Shown one piece after another: positions 46,025-57,160 of a DNA stretch of 64,000 bases (positions are counted from its first letter, which is position 1; the number at the start of each line of letters is the position of its first letter). Source of the DNA: Endocalyx cinctus (taxonomy: Eukaryota; Ascomycota; Sordariomycetes; Amphisphaeriales; Apiosporaceae). The notes below the pieces were generated by a model. That model was not told the origin of the DNA. It did no database searches and saw only the letters and a list, made by a program, of their open reading frames with translations. The stretch is from the NCBI GenBank assembly GCA_001600455.1, contig BCKC01000006.1, forward strand, positions 1,240,001-1,304,000, read 5' to 3'. The position numbers and the translations under genes are program-made.

Positions 46025-47480
46025 ATAGAGTTATTATTTAACCATGTAATTAAGAATACCTAGAAATTACTCGCTCTAACTAGACATACGATCGACTTGA
46101 GTATTCGTTATGAGAACAAGCTATTCGTTAAACAATCGAGCCAAACTTTCTTGAAGGGTTTAGAAGAACAAAATTCTAAGGAAATTTGGGTGTAACGGTA
46201 TTTTCATATATTTATTTCTTTCAGGGATACCGTAAATATATGAATCATAGAATCCGACGGCCCCCCCCCCCTCGCCCCATGCCAATATATTTCCATGACG
46301 CCAAGTTCTTTATTCCATGCAGAGAGATAAGCGCATCTTACTCGATCCAAGCTTTCAAAACCTTCTCTAGATGATGAAGACCCCACATGTTAGAAAACTT
46401 ACCGCGGCGATATCAATATTTAGGATCAAGAGCCTCTAGTCAATCAGAACTCGGTAAAGACTAATCATGGTGAGCTCAGTAGCCCAGCCTAAGGCGATTC
46501 TCCTGTAGCTAGAGTAATCTTATGCTAGCGGAGCGAGATATGGGCAGGATTCAAGTTGTAACCTATATTTGCCCCTGTTAGAAATCATAATGATGCTGCT
46601 TAAGATGAGATGCTGAAGAGGGAAACAAAGAGAGAAGCAAAATTGAGGAGATAAAGTGCTTCAAGTCAGACTGTTGAGCTTGATAATTTTGGAAAGTCAA
46701 CATGAGGAATTCAGTTGGCCGTTCTTAAGAAGAGTGTGTCATCATAATAAAATAGAAAGCACTGTTATATAATAAGAGATCAAAGAAAAATGTAAAACAA
46801 ACTTACCATCACTATCATTATTCATTACTCCGTATACATTATTCATATTTCATCATCATAGATTCTATGGGGTTGGTAGATTCTATGAGACTGTACGGAG
46901 TATAAAAAGAAGAAAATAAAGAGAAGGGAAAGAGAAAATAAAATTTTTGGTATGGCTTTGGAGAAAAAAATATCAACAATTCAAAAGGATTAGGTAAATA
47001 AGTGGAAACATACTAGTTATCAGGATCACGTGAATATGTAAAGCTTAGACCCACTCACACCTTGCAATGAGCAAAGTCGCTCAACGCTCAATCCAACGAC
47101 GGTCGTATCTCTCTCTCATCATTCTCTCTCTATTTACCATCAATTAGGTCCAGTCGATCAACCCTTTCGACCGATCGACTAAAGTTACGAATACCAATCT
47201 CCACTCCGAAATTTCTACTCTTCTTGAATTATTCCTCGGTTTTTTCTTTCTTTCTTGTCATCGTTGGCAAGAAGGAGCATATCATTAAAAGAACCAAGTC
47301 TGATTTAGTCATTCGTCATCCCCAGGGAAATATATAGTGAAGGGATAAAATCAAAGATTCGACGACCGAAAACTTATTATTCGAAATTCTTTTCTTTTCT
47401 TTTTTTATTAAAGAAAAAGTTGGCTTAATTCACGCCAATTTCTACGAAGAGGGAGGAAACTAATCTATAAACTTATAACC
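46025..47480. other. Spacer before the complex I subunit gene
   Basis: C run at 46261-46270. An inverted pair ACTCCGTATACA (about 46847) and TGTACGGAGTATA (about 46892). The last 300 bp are the AT- and CT-rich leader of the next gene. Confidence 0.65.
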
Positions 47481-48215
47481 ATGCCTGCCGTCCGAGTACC
47501 CAGTACCGCCGTCGTGCGGGCAGCGACCGCTCGTCTTTCCTCTGCTGCGTCTTCCGTTACCGCCTCTCGGACATTCTCCTCTACCGCGAAGTCGAGCGCC
47601 TCCCACGGGCCCCAGTACGATCCCCCGACCGGTTGGTTGTTCGGCGTCAAGCCCGGTGAGAAATACCAGAAGGAAGGATGGGAGACACCTTTCATCTACG
47701 GGTTTTGCGGCAGCTTTGTTATTGCCGCCATCGCGTACGGATTCAAGCCTGATACTTCGTGAGTGCTCTGTTATTTTCATATAATCCTTCATATAATCCC
47801 CCGATTTAAACCCCAATAAATCTGCAACCTTACCTCTCTTGTCCGGTCTGCCTATCCCACATGACTCAGTGGAAGGGATTCAATTTGTGGGATAAGATCT
47901 CACCTATCTAAACGTATTTGTGGCATCGCCTGTGCTGCTCGTTCTTGTGTGTGGAATTCCAGACAAGAAGATCTTAAAGAGTAGTGAATACCTAGATGGG
48001 ATAAACATACCTCGTGTTCTGAGAAATAATGGGGCCGTGATGGTCACTACATACCATATAACCCCATAATCTTCTTGTTAAAAAAATATTAAATAGGATA
48101 ACTTGTTTAAGCTAACGCTTTTCGTGACTACAGAATACAAACCTGGGCTCTCGAAGAGGCGAGGCGGAGATTAGAAGCAGAGGGTATCCTCGAAGACCCC
48201 CAAAAGAAGCCATGA
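47481..48215 (+). CDS. NADH:ubiquinone oxidoreductase ESSS subunit (NDUFB11 homologue)
   Basis: Two exons, 47481..47758 and 48134..48215, giving 119 aa. The N-terminal 40 residues (MPAVRVPSTAVVRAATARLS) form a mitochondrial presequence rich in Arg, Ala and Ser. The mature part has YDPPTGWLFGVKPGEKYQKE, GWETPFIYGFCGSFVIAAIA (a single membrane helix) and YGFKPDTSIQTWALEEARRR across the intron. This is the pattern of the ESSS/NDUFB11 accessory subunit in the membrane arm of respiratory complex I. Its presence shows the fungus has canonical complex I, unlike Saccharomyces. The 375-nt intron is long for a gene this small. Confidence 0.88.
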
Positions 48216-48790
48216 TAAACTCATACGATGAAATGGCCATCCGCGTATATGTTATAACCGATGAACCTCTAGTTGAGACTACGCATCTCCTACTAGAACT
48301 TAGGTCGAGAAAATGAAATAATAATAAAAAAGATTAAAAGAAAAAAAAAATCGAAACCGCAATTTGTACATGTCTAAAGAGGTCTTGCGGTTCTTTAAAT
48401 TGTCGTCACCTTCTCTTTTCTTGTTCCTTCGTTATTTCTTTCCCTCTTTTCAATGTGATCTAGTCAGTCAGATAGAAAAGAAGAATATTAGACGGGTCGC
48501 CCTCCGAATAGGCTTAGAGGCTGCATTTAACTACTACCTATAATTGCTTCACATGTCCAATTGCCACCTTGACAAATAGATAGGCATATCTATAAACAAC
48601 CACGGAACGATGAAACATTCGACTACTCGAAACATATTCATCTCATCCATTGAGGTAACCGGGAGGAATAAGCTATGCTAGGTTATTTTGATGAATACAT
48701 CACGCATATGTTCCTCAAATGTAACACCAGAGATCCACCCCTCTATATGACGACTTTCGTTTTTTTCTTTTTCTTTTTTTTTTTATTAGA
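48216..48790. other. Convergent spacer
   Basis: 3' flanks of the complex I subunit gene and the aminotransferase gene. T-rich near 48760-48785. Nothing else seen. Confidence 0.65.
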
Positions 48791-50119
48791 TCAACATATA
48801 TGACTCCACTCATGTTCCTCATTTCCGTACTGTCTATCCTCCATCCATCCTTTCATCCGCAAGGCAATCTCACCGGACTCCTCGTGCTCGTTCAAACCGC
48901 AATCGACGAGTTTGTCCTTCCAGCTAATTTTGCGGACCGGGCTCACGATAGCAGCGGTGCCAGCGCCGAAGACCTCCATCATGCGGCCATCGAGTGAAGC
49001 CTCGTACAGTTCGGTCATGGTGATCTTGCGCTCCGAGATGAGCCAGCCCTCGGGGGCGAGCTTCTCTCGCGCTAGAGACAGGATCGAATCGCGCGTGACT
49101 CCCTCAAGGATGGTGCCATCCAGCGGGGCGGTGATCAGCTCTTTCTGGCCCGTCTCTTTATTCTTAATAGCGACGAAGAGGTTCATGGTACCGACCTCGG
49201 TGACGTACTCCTCGGCTCCGAAGAGCCAAAGGTTCTGCTGGAAACCACGGCTCGCGGCTTCCAGCTGCGGTACGATGCACGGGGCGTAGTTGGCGCCGAG
49301 CTTTTTGTCACCCACTCCGCCGGGCCAAGCTCGCACGGCGTAATCGGTGGCCTCTAGGGAGACGGCCTTAAAACCAGTCGGGTAGTAGGGGCCGACGGGA
49401 GAGGCGATGACGTACAGTAGAGCAGATCCCGGAGCGCCTACGCCGAGGGTCTTTTGTGTGCCGATAAGGGTCGGGCGCAGGTAAAGTGAGTAACCCTTCT
49501 CGCTCGGGATGAACTTCTCCTCCATCTTGGTGAAACGGGCGATCAGGTCGATGAGGGCGGTAGAGGAGAAGGTCGGGAGGGCGATTCGGGCGGCCGACTT
49601 GTTGAAGCGTTCCATGTTCTTATCCGGACGGAATAGACGTACGTTACCATTCTTGTCCTTGTACGCCTTCATGCCCTCGAAACACTCGAAGGCATAGTGA
49701 AAGACGCACGTAGCCGGATCGAGAGACAAGTTCTGATAAGGTATGATAGAAGGGCTCAACCAACCATCCGTGGCGGACCATTCAATAGTTAACATATGAT
49801 CTAAGATTGTCAGAATATGAGTCAGCAGAAATAACATATCGGGTCGTTCAAATGAGTTCCTACCTGTGAACTCTCTACCAAATACAAGTGTTTTAGGGTC
49901 ACTCGGGGTTCTGGGCGATGTCGTCTTAGTAATGGTTAATTTAGAGGGGTCTATGTCCAGGGGTTTTGATGTCGATGCGGCCTCTGGCTTGAGACTAAAC
50001 GACCTCAAGGTGGTGGTCTGAGATGGGAATGATGAGGCGCATGATATCTGTGAAGAGGGGCGAAGCGTGGTAGGTGCTCTAAGAAGTCTTCCGCATCGTG
50101 GAAGAAGGTGTCGAAGCAT
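48791..50119 (-). CDS. bat1: Mitochondrial branched-chain amino acid aminotransferase
   Basis: Two exons, 50119..49864 and 49800..48791, giving 421 aa. The 63-nt intron is a multiple of three with no stop, so the frame stays open if it is retained. The N-terminus MLRHLLPRCGRLLRAPTTLR is a mitochondrial presequence. Fold type IV PLP motifs are present: CVFHYAFECFEGMKAYK, RLFRPDKNMERFNKSAARIA, the PLP-lysine region GGVGDKKLGANYAP (about residue 252), EVGTMNLFVAIKN and DGTILEGVTRDSIL. The enzyme interconverts Leu, Ile and Val with their 2-oxo acids using glutamate/2-oxoglutarate and is the last step of branched-chain amino acid synthesis. Length and motifs fit the family; the only doubt is mitochondrial versus cytosolic paralogue. 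Confidence 0.96.
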   Translation of the reverse strand: MLRHLLPRCGRLLRAPTTLRPSSQISCASSFPSQTTTLRSFSLKPEAASTSKPLDIDPSKLTITKTTSPRTPSDPKTLVFGREFTGRNSFERPDMLFLLTHILTILDHMLTIEWSATDGWLSPSIIPYQNLSLDPATCVFHYAFECFEGMKAYKDKNGNVRLFRPDKNMERFNKSAARIALPTFSSTALIDLIARFTKMEEKFIPSEKGYSLYLRPTLIGTQKTLGVGAPGSALLYVIASPVGPYYPTGFKAVSLEATDYAVRAWPGGVGDKKLGANYAPCIVPQLEAASRGFQQNLWLFGAEEYVTEVGTMNLFVAIKNKETGQKELITAPLDGTILEGVTRDSILSLAREKLAPEGWLISERKITMTELYEASLDGRMMEVFGAGTAAIVSPVRKISWKDKLVDCGLNEHEESGEIALRMKGWMEDRQYGNEEHEWSHIC

Positions 50120-51218
50120 GTTGGATGACCGGGTAGCTATTGCTGCTGTCCCTCTCTCTCTATGTATATATGCGTCTGTATACCTATTCTATGGCAATAA
50201 AAGAATCGAAGTAAATAGAGAAGATATGCAGCCGAGAATGGATATGAATGTCTAAAGATTCAGAAACAGATTATATGAAATCAATTGAAAAAATCAAACA
50301 GCAGAAATAGAAACCAAGGATTGTATCTTATTATTTCCACTCAATTGAGAAGAGATAAAGATAGATTTTCAAAAGAAAAGGAAGAAAAGAGAGAGAGAGA
50401 GAGAGAGAGACCAATATTCTTGAAGTGTTAAAATGGTATACTAATATCGAATTTGAGACTGGCGGTATCTACTAAGTAAATTATCATATGCGGTCTCGGA
50501 GGGTCAGAAGGATGTTAAGCTATCAGGGGTCCTACTCAATGCTCTACACAGTAGGTTAGACAATATGCATTATTTAGTGCTATAACCAACCATAATTCTC
50601 AACGATAACGATAACGATATTAAGCTGTTAGAACTTGGCAGGCAGGCAGGGTTAATTAGCTACTTACATACCTACGCTAGGTACTTAGGTAGTTAGTGTA
50701 ATACAAAGTAACTACTTGGTAGGTAGTCTTATGGTAAGCTTTGGTGTCTTTACCTTTCTTATCTTATCAGCACCGTCATAGTCATAATCTGGACACTGAC
50801 CAGACTTAAACAGATTGACTTGATCTTCGACAACGTTTGAAACAAAAAGATCATATTTCACTATTAGCCTGTTGGTGCTAACATTCACATCTCGGATTTG
50901 TTGATATACTACTCAAATCGGAGAGAATTCAAATCTTGGAGCCGTTGTTCAAGAGGAGAAGACTTGAAGTATATATATCAACCCTCTGCCTCAAAGAACC
51001 CCTAAAGACATTGTCAGCAGTCAGTCAAGTTACCTGCCGACTTTACCGATCGCCCAATCCGGAGAAATCCCCTTATATTGAAGTTGGACTTCCATTTCAT
51101 ACTTCCATCATTACGATAGCACACAAGACCGCAAAACGAATATTCGCCCTATACTTCATATCTTCTTATGATACGATATGACGGTCTATACCACTTGCGC
51201 ATCGAGTCGTAGCCCAAT
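50120..51218. other. Divergent promoter region
   Basis: 1.1 kb between the aminotransferase and SCY1-type genes. A GA microsatellite near 50389-50411 and a CTACGCTAGGTACTTAGGTAG block near 50671-50695. No gene. Confidence 0.65.
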
Positions 51219-54200
51219 ATGTTCGCATCGCTAAAGAGCTTCTCCTCTAATATCCACTCCAACTATTCCATCTCCCAAACTAGTACCGCAACTGCTGGTG
51301 CCTGGAAGATATACGATGCCAAGAAGAAGTCGACCGGGAAACAATATTCTCTCTTTGTGTTCGAGAAGAAATCTCTAGACGCTCACGGTAAGAATTCATT
51401 TAGACATATCTCGAACATGGGGTATTAAATCGATTTCATGTAGGAAATTCTCTTGGCCGCTCCAGCGCATCTGCTTTTAAACGCGCTACTGAAGAGGCAT
51501 GTATTCATATAGAGTTTACCCAATGTCTAGTTGCCGACCTTACTAACGTTGTCAGTAGGTCGTCGAGCGTCTAAAAAAGGAAGCATCTTCTCTCGCTAGA
51601 TTACGTCACCCGAGCGTCCTCGAGCTTGTTGAGCCAGTCGAAGAGACGAGGGGAGGTGGTTTACAATTCGTTACCGAACCTGTCACCACATCTCTGGCAA
51701 GCCTCTTGCAAGAGAAAGATGATCAGGAAAGAGCAGGCGGCGTCGGTGGACGTTCTAGTCGTTATGTTACCGAGGATTCTGACGGCGTAAGGCGACGGCG
51801 CGACATAGAAATCGACGACCTCGAAATACAAAAGGGTTTACTTCAAATTAGCAAGGCTCTAGAGTTTCTTCATGAGAACGCTGGTCTCGTTCACGCAAAC
51901 TTGACCCCTGACTCCATTCTCATCAATGCTAAGGTCGGTAACCTTCTTAGAGTTTTCTAATCGGTAAACAGCCTATCGTACTAACGCCTGTCTCAGTCCG
52001 ACTGGAAAATAAGCGGCCTTGGCTTCTGCAGTCCCTATGAAAACTCGAACAAGCCTACCTCGGTCCAGCCTATTAGCCTTTCTGAAGTACTTAACCTAGA
52101 TCCTCGTCTCCCTCGATATGTTCAGTTAAACCTCGATTACACTTCCCCTGATTTTGTCTTGGACAACAACCTCACCACATCCGCCGATATGTTCTCTTTA
52201 GGTATTTTATGCATTGCTCTTTACAACTCTCCTCATCGTTCACCTATAGAAACGAGCGGGAGTGTATCTGCTTACAAGAGGACGTTTACTTCGTCGTCAA
52301 CTGTGCCATCACCTAGTAACGGCTTCTTATCCAAGCGGCCTCTACCGCGCGACCTGGCAAATCACGTGTTGCCGCGGTTGGTAACCCGTCGACCCGCTCA
52401 ACGGATGACTGCAAAAGAGTTTCAAGAAAGCGAATATTTTGACAATGTCTTAGTCTCCACCATCCGCTTCCTCGATGCTTTCCCGGCTAAAACACCTGGA
52501 GAAAAAGCCCAGTTCATGAGAGGACTCAACAAAGTCTTGCCTTCTTTTCCAAAGTCTGTAATGGAAAAGAAGGTTCTACCAGCCCTGCTAGAGGAATTGA
52601 AAGACAAAGATCTCATATCCCTCATTCTCCAGAACGTATTCAAAATAATGCAACTATTGCCCTCTTCGCGCCGCGCGTTCTCGGAGAAGATACGGCCAAG
52701 GCTAAAGGAGATATTTGTCGAAAATGCTAAACAAACACAAGAGAAAGATGTTGCTAAAGATGCGGGTTTAATGGTTGTGCTTGAGAATGCTGGACTTATT
52801 GCCGAGAACTCCTCGGGTAAGGAGTTCAAAGAGGGTAAGTGATTTCTTTTCACTCTTCGTCTTGACCGGCCGAATGAACCGAAGGCTTTGAAAAATAATT
52901 GGCTGGTTTTAAATTTTTATTGTCATCCCCCTTTCTGTCATTACATTCGTTTGTATCTACAAAGCTGATTTTGGTATGTCCAGATGTCCTCCCTATTCTG
53001 ATGTCGGCTATTGAATCATCTACACCTTCGTTGGTTGATGTTGCTTTGCGTGGCCTTCCAACCATATTGCCCGTTCTTGACTTCAGCACGATCAAGAATG
53101 AGCTGTTTCCTGTTATAGCCACTGTTTTCAGCAAAACGAATAGCCTGGCTATAAAAGTGCGCGGCTGTCGTGCTTTCGTTATTTTGTGCGGCGGCTCTAA
53201 CGAGGCCACATCGATGGACGATGGACTAGACGGTCTCGGGCCAGATGCGAAAAAGAAGACGTCCTCATCTAGCGCCTTGGACAAATATACAATGCAGGAG
53301 AAGATAGTTCCGTTGATTAAAGCTATTAAGACCAAGGAACCCGCCGTGATGATGGCAGCGCTGGATGTTTTGAGGGTTGTTGGTGACAACGCAGATGCCG
53401 ACTTTGTGGCGATGGACATACTTCCCATATTGTGGGCCATGAGTTTAGGCCCGCTATTAGACCTCAAGCAGTTCCAGTCCTTCATGGAACTAATCAAAAC
53501 TCTATCGAGAAGAGTCGAGGACGAACAAACAAAGAAGTTACAGGAGCTCTCGGCGACGCTTGGAGGGCGTGCACCGACTCCTAACGAAGACTTTTTGGCA
53601 TTTGGAGGTGTCAGTGGGACGGCATTCGAGTCAACTAATGGAACTACAGAAGATGATTTCGAACGCTTGGTGAAGGGAAAGGTAACTTCACAGGTCTCAA
53701 GTGACCCGATGGAAGCGTCCGGGTGGGATGCTACACCAACGGCAGCCAGAGCCGCTTCACCGCCGGTTAAATCTCCTCAGTTCGCATGGTCGACTCCTAG
53801 CCCTACAGCATCCATTCCATCCAATTCCCAATTTGGAGCCGTCAAAGCAGCACAACAGCCACCATTCCGAACAGTAACACCGGACCTATCTTCTTTCGCC
53901 AGTTTAACCCCCTCATCAACCCAGTACTCTCAACCACTCCAGCCTACCATTGGCAGCGGAAGCACGATGCAAAACACGTCCTTGGCAACATCGAATTCTG
54001 GATCGATCAACTGGTCTACATCATCAGCGACTACTGCCAATCCTTGGGGAACGTCTTCAAACTCGACGATGGCCCCTTTGTCGCCGTCGATAGGATCAAC
54101 ATTCGGAAATACCAATACCATGGCGGCTAATACGTCTAGCACCATAGGCATGGGTATGAGTATGGGCAGCCAGCAGTTGAAACCTTCAATAAGTTCTAAT

Positions 54201-54563
54201 ACTTCGTCCTTTTCACTTGCTCCGCCACCGAGTGCAAATAGCACACCCTCTACTTCTGTCGGGGGGTTTAGTCTACCACCGCCCCCGGGAATAGGAGGAC
54301 TCCAAAGACAGACATCCTCAATGTCTAGTTTTGGTCAACCCGCAGCCTCTTCGACTGCATTTGGGGGAATGTCTCTGTCACAGCAATCCACAGGTGGCAG
54401 TATGAATAGCATGATGGCCGGAAACGCGAACAGGGGAGCGGGTATGAGTATGAATAATATGAATAGTATGATGGGGAGCTTGAGTATGAATAGTAGTAGC
54501 ATGGGCAATACTACTACACAAACGCAAAAATCGGGTTTGGATAAATACGAGAGCTTGATATAA
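51219..54563 (+). CDS. scy1: SCY1-like pseudokinase (SCYL2/Scy1 family)
   Basis: Five exons: 51219..51387, 51444..51496, 51559..51933, 51997..52834 and 52984..54563; 1004 aa. The kinase-like domain covers about residues 25-330: AWKIYDAKKKSTGK, a catalytic-loop equivalent HANLTPDSILIN (HRD lost), and GLGF where DFG should be, so it should be inactive. A HEAT-like helical region follows (about 350-610: PALLEELKDKDLISLILQNV, VDVALRGLPTILPVL). The tail is Ser/Gly/Met/Asn-rich and ends GLDKYESLI. SCYL2-type proteins act in clathrin-coated vesicle traffic between Golgi and endosomes. Intron 2 appears to use a GC donor (GAG/GCATGT, 51497) because only this junction restores the conserved EEVVERLKKEASSLARLRHP. 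Confidence 0.94.
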
Positions 54564-55493
54564 TACCGAAAGGTTGAGATAGTAAACAAGTAAACGTATA
54601 AGGAAAGGAGTAGTTGAAAAAGTCCTGCGTTGCGGCAGGGTGTGCTAGGGGCCGTAGTTTCTAAGATGAGAAAGCGGCTGTGTTTGGTCTCATAGTATCA
54701 TAAGTAAATAACCAAGTCAAATGTACATGAATGTCTGCCAAGAAATGGAACAATGGTGGAGGGCATCGCGAGTTTTGGTTTGTGCGATATTTATCACTCG
54801 TCACTTGGCAGTATTCAAGCTTTGATACGATTCGTGAGTTGAAAATAAGGATAAGCATAAGAGATAAACAAACACGCACACTTTCTCTCTAGTTCGGCCT
54901 CTTGGGTTACTATAAAGTAGCCAATCAGCCAGCTGTTCGAATAGAAATAGGTAGATGAACAGGCAGGCAGATAGGAAGTTCTCTCATTTCCCTTCCATTA
55001 TACGCCGAATGAATGAACAGGCCAACTCCTAGAACGCCTTGGTCTCTCCGAGATAGGATGATACAAGACGCGACATAACAACAAAAAGAAGAAAACGCCA
55101 TATCTAGGCTTCTCCCTCGCCACCGAACGGTTCGCCTTATTCTTGAAAACAGTAAATCCGACAAACTTGGAGGAAGACACGACGTGGTCAAACAGAAACA
55201 GAAAGAAGAAAACTCAAACGCAATCCACAGTATATCCTTTCTATCCAGCCCATGTACCTTAATAAACTAATTCTTTTCAACGTCTTTCATTCTTCTCCCT
55301 TTACAGTCTTTTCATAGTAACGAATATGCCCGAGTCTCCAACCTTCCAACCTCGCCTCCCCTCCTATTCGTTTTCTCCTCACTTTTCCTGACTAGGGAGA
55401 TACATATACATATATATATATATATATAAACAGTACAACTCAGGAAGGCGAAGGCAACAAACAACGGGGGAGAAAAAAAACCCCCCACACTCG
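54564..55493. other. Convergent spacer
   Basis: 3' flanks of the SCY1-type and sirtuin genes. An AT microsatellite lies near 55409-55428. A 88-codon minus-strand frame at 54925-55191 shows no family features and is not called. Confidence 0.65.
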
Positions 55494-57160
55494 TTACTTG
55501 GACTCGCTCGAGATGGAAACAGGAGTAGGTTCGGCGACGAAGATATGTCTACTCCGGTAACCCTCGGCCAGGGTGACCTCGACGTTCCGACGCTGCTCTC
55601 GGGGCGTCATCTCGTGCTTCAGGTCCCAGCCGGCGCGGCGGCACAGCTCCGACACGACGACGTCGCAGTCGCCGAGGAGGTCGATGTCGAAGTTGATGTG
55701 GCCGACGGGGGTGCGCGAGATGTAGATCTGCGGGACGTGGGCGGGCAGGTAAGGGACCACCTCGGAGACGGGGGCGACCTTGAGCGAGGTGCCGATCACG
55801 ACGACGAGGTCGACGAGGTCGCGGTCGTGCTGGACCAGCCGGCGGCTGAACTCGTCCGGGAGCGCCTCGCCGAAGAAGGTGATGTCGGGCTTCATGACGC
55901 CGGCCGCCGGCACGTCGTACCGGCCCCCGTCGTCGTCGTCGTCGTCGTAGTCGGAACTTCTTCTCCGAGACCTCTTGTTGGAGGAGGAAGAGGAGGTGCC
56001 GTTGGAAGACCGTTTCCGTTTCATCGAACCCTTGGCGCGGAGCAGGGCGGACACGCACTTGTCGCACCGCGGGATCTTCCCGAGACGGACGTCGTCGAAG
56101 ATGGCGTCCCCCGGGGTGCGATGGCCGCATTTCTGGCAGGTGGCGGTGGCGAAGGAGCCGTGGCACTGAACAAGCTTCTCGGGCCGGATGCCGGCGTTGG
56201 CTTCAATGTTATCGATATTCTGGGAGTAGTTGGTCAGGAGCTTGCCTCGGTCCTGCAGCATGGCGATGAAGGCATGCGTCGGGGAGAATTTCTTGGTGCT
56301 AGGCAGGATATCCTTGGCGACGGAGTAGAAGATGGTGGGATCCTCGCGGAAAAGGTCGATGTTAAAGACCTCTTGCGGATCGCTAATACCGAGACCGAGA
56401 TGCTCCAGCTGCGAGTAGAGACCGGTCTCCTTGGATCGGAAATCAGGTATGCCGAGCGAGGTCGAAATGCCGGCGCCGGTCAGGACAATAATATTTCGGG
56501 ACTTCTTTAACAGGTCAACGGCATCGTCGACGGTATTATAGCTTAAGAGTTTCGCTCTCTTAGCTAACTCACGACTCATGGCAAGGGTGAGAAGGGGTAG
56601 ATACGACTCATCAGGCATACCTTCCAGAAATACCGGAGGTCTGATACCAAAAGCGGTAAGTAACTTTTTGGCGGTAATAATACCAGAGTCCAAGTTGACA
56701 ATACAGAATTGCGCAGGACCGATTTGACGAAGTTGTTGGCGATACTGAACCGCCTGTTCTGGCGTACAAGCATCATCAACTAGAGAGAGAAGAGCAAAAA
56801 AAAAAAAAAAAAAATGTTAGTTTAAAAAACCGCAATAGATAGTAATAATAATAATAAATAATAGTTACCATCGTCAAAAAATTTATCTTCGGCTAAGTCT
56901 TCGATGACATCTTCAAAAATGGACTCTGTTTCCCAAGAGTCGCCTAAGTCGTTTACGCGGTCCTCAAGCTCGGAAATGTGATTATCGCGAATTGGGCCCT
57001 CAACCGGGACGCGACTGACTTGTTGATCATCCGAAACTTCTTGAACCCGAACTCGAGCTTTTCGTCGCCCTCCGTCTTTCACTTTTTCATTTACCAAATT
57101 ATTTACTTGCGAGGAATTCTTTCGGGATCTACCTCCTGCTCGTTTCTCCTTTGCATCCAT
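55494..57160 (-). CDS. sir2: NAD-dependent protein deacetylase, SIR2/HST1 class (class I sirtuin)
   Basis: Two exons, 57160..56869 and 56779..55494, giving 525 aa. Residues 1-97 are charged and disordered. The sirtuin core holds the NAD site [20 protein letters not shown], the [15 protein letters not shown] motif, catalytic His in [13 protein letters not shown], a zinc site CQKCGH..CDKC, then [28 protein letters not shown] and [14 protein letters not shown] basic/acidic insert ([27 protein letters not shown]) sits just after the second zinc Cys pair and may be a nuclear localisation signal. Family members deacetylate histones in silent chromatin. I use sir2 loosely, since Sir2 and Hst1 paralogues cannot be separated here. 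The second exon is markedly GC-rich compared with its neighbours. Confidence 0.95.

Noticed and set aside
55545..56510. Plus-strand open frame of 321 codons opposite the sirtuin
   Set aside because: Its composition (Val/Asp/Gly-rich) mirrors the GC-rich codons of the real gene on the other strand, and no family motif is present.
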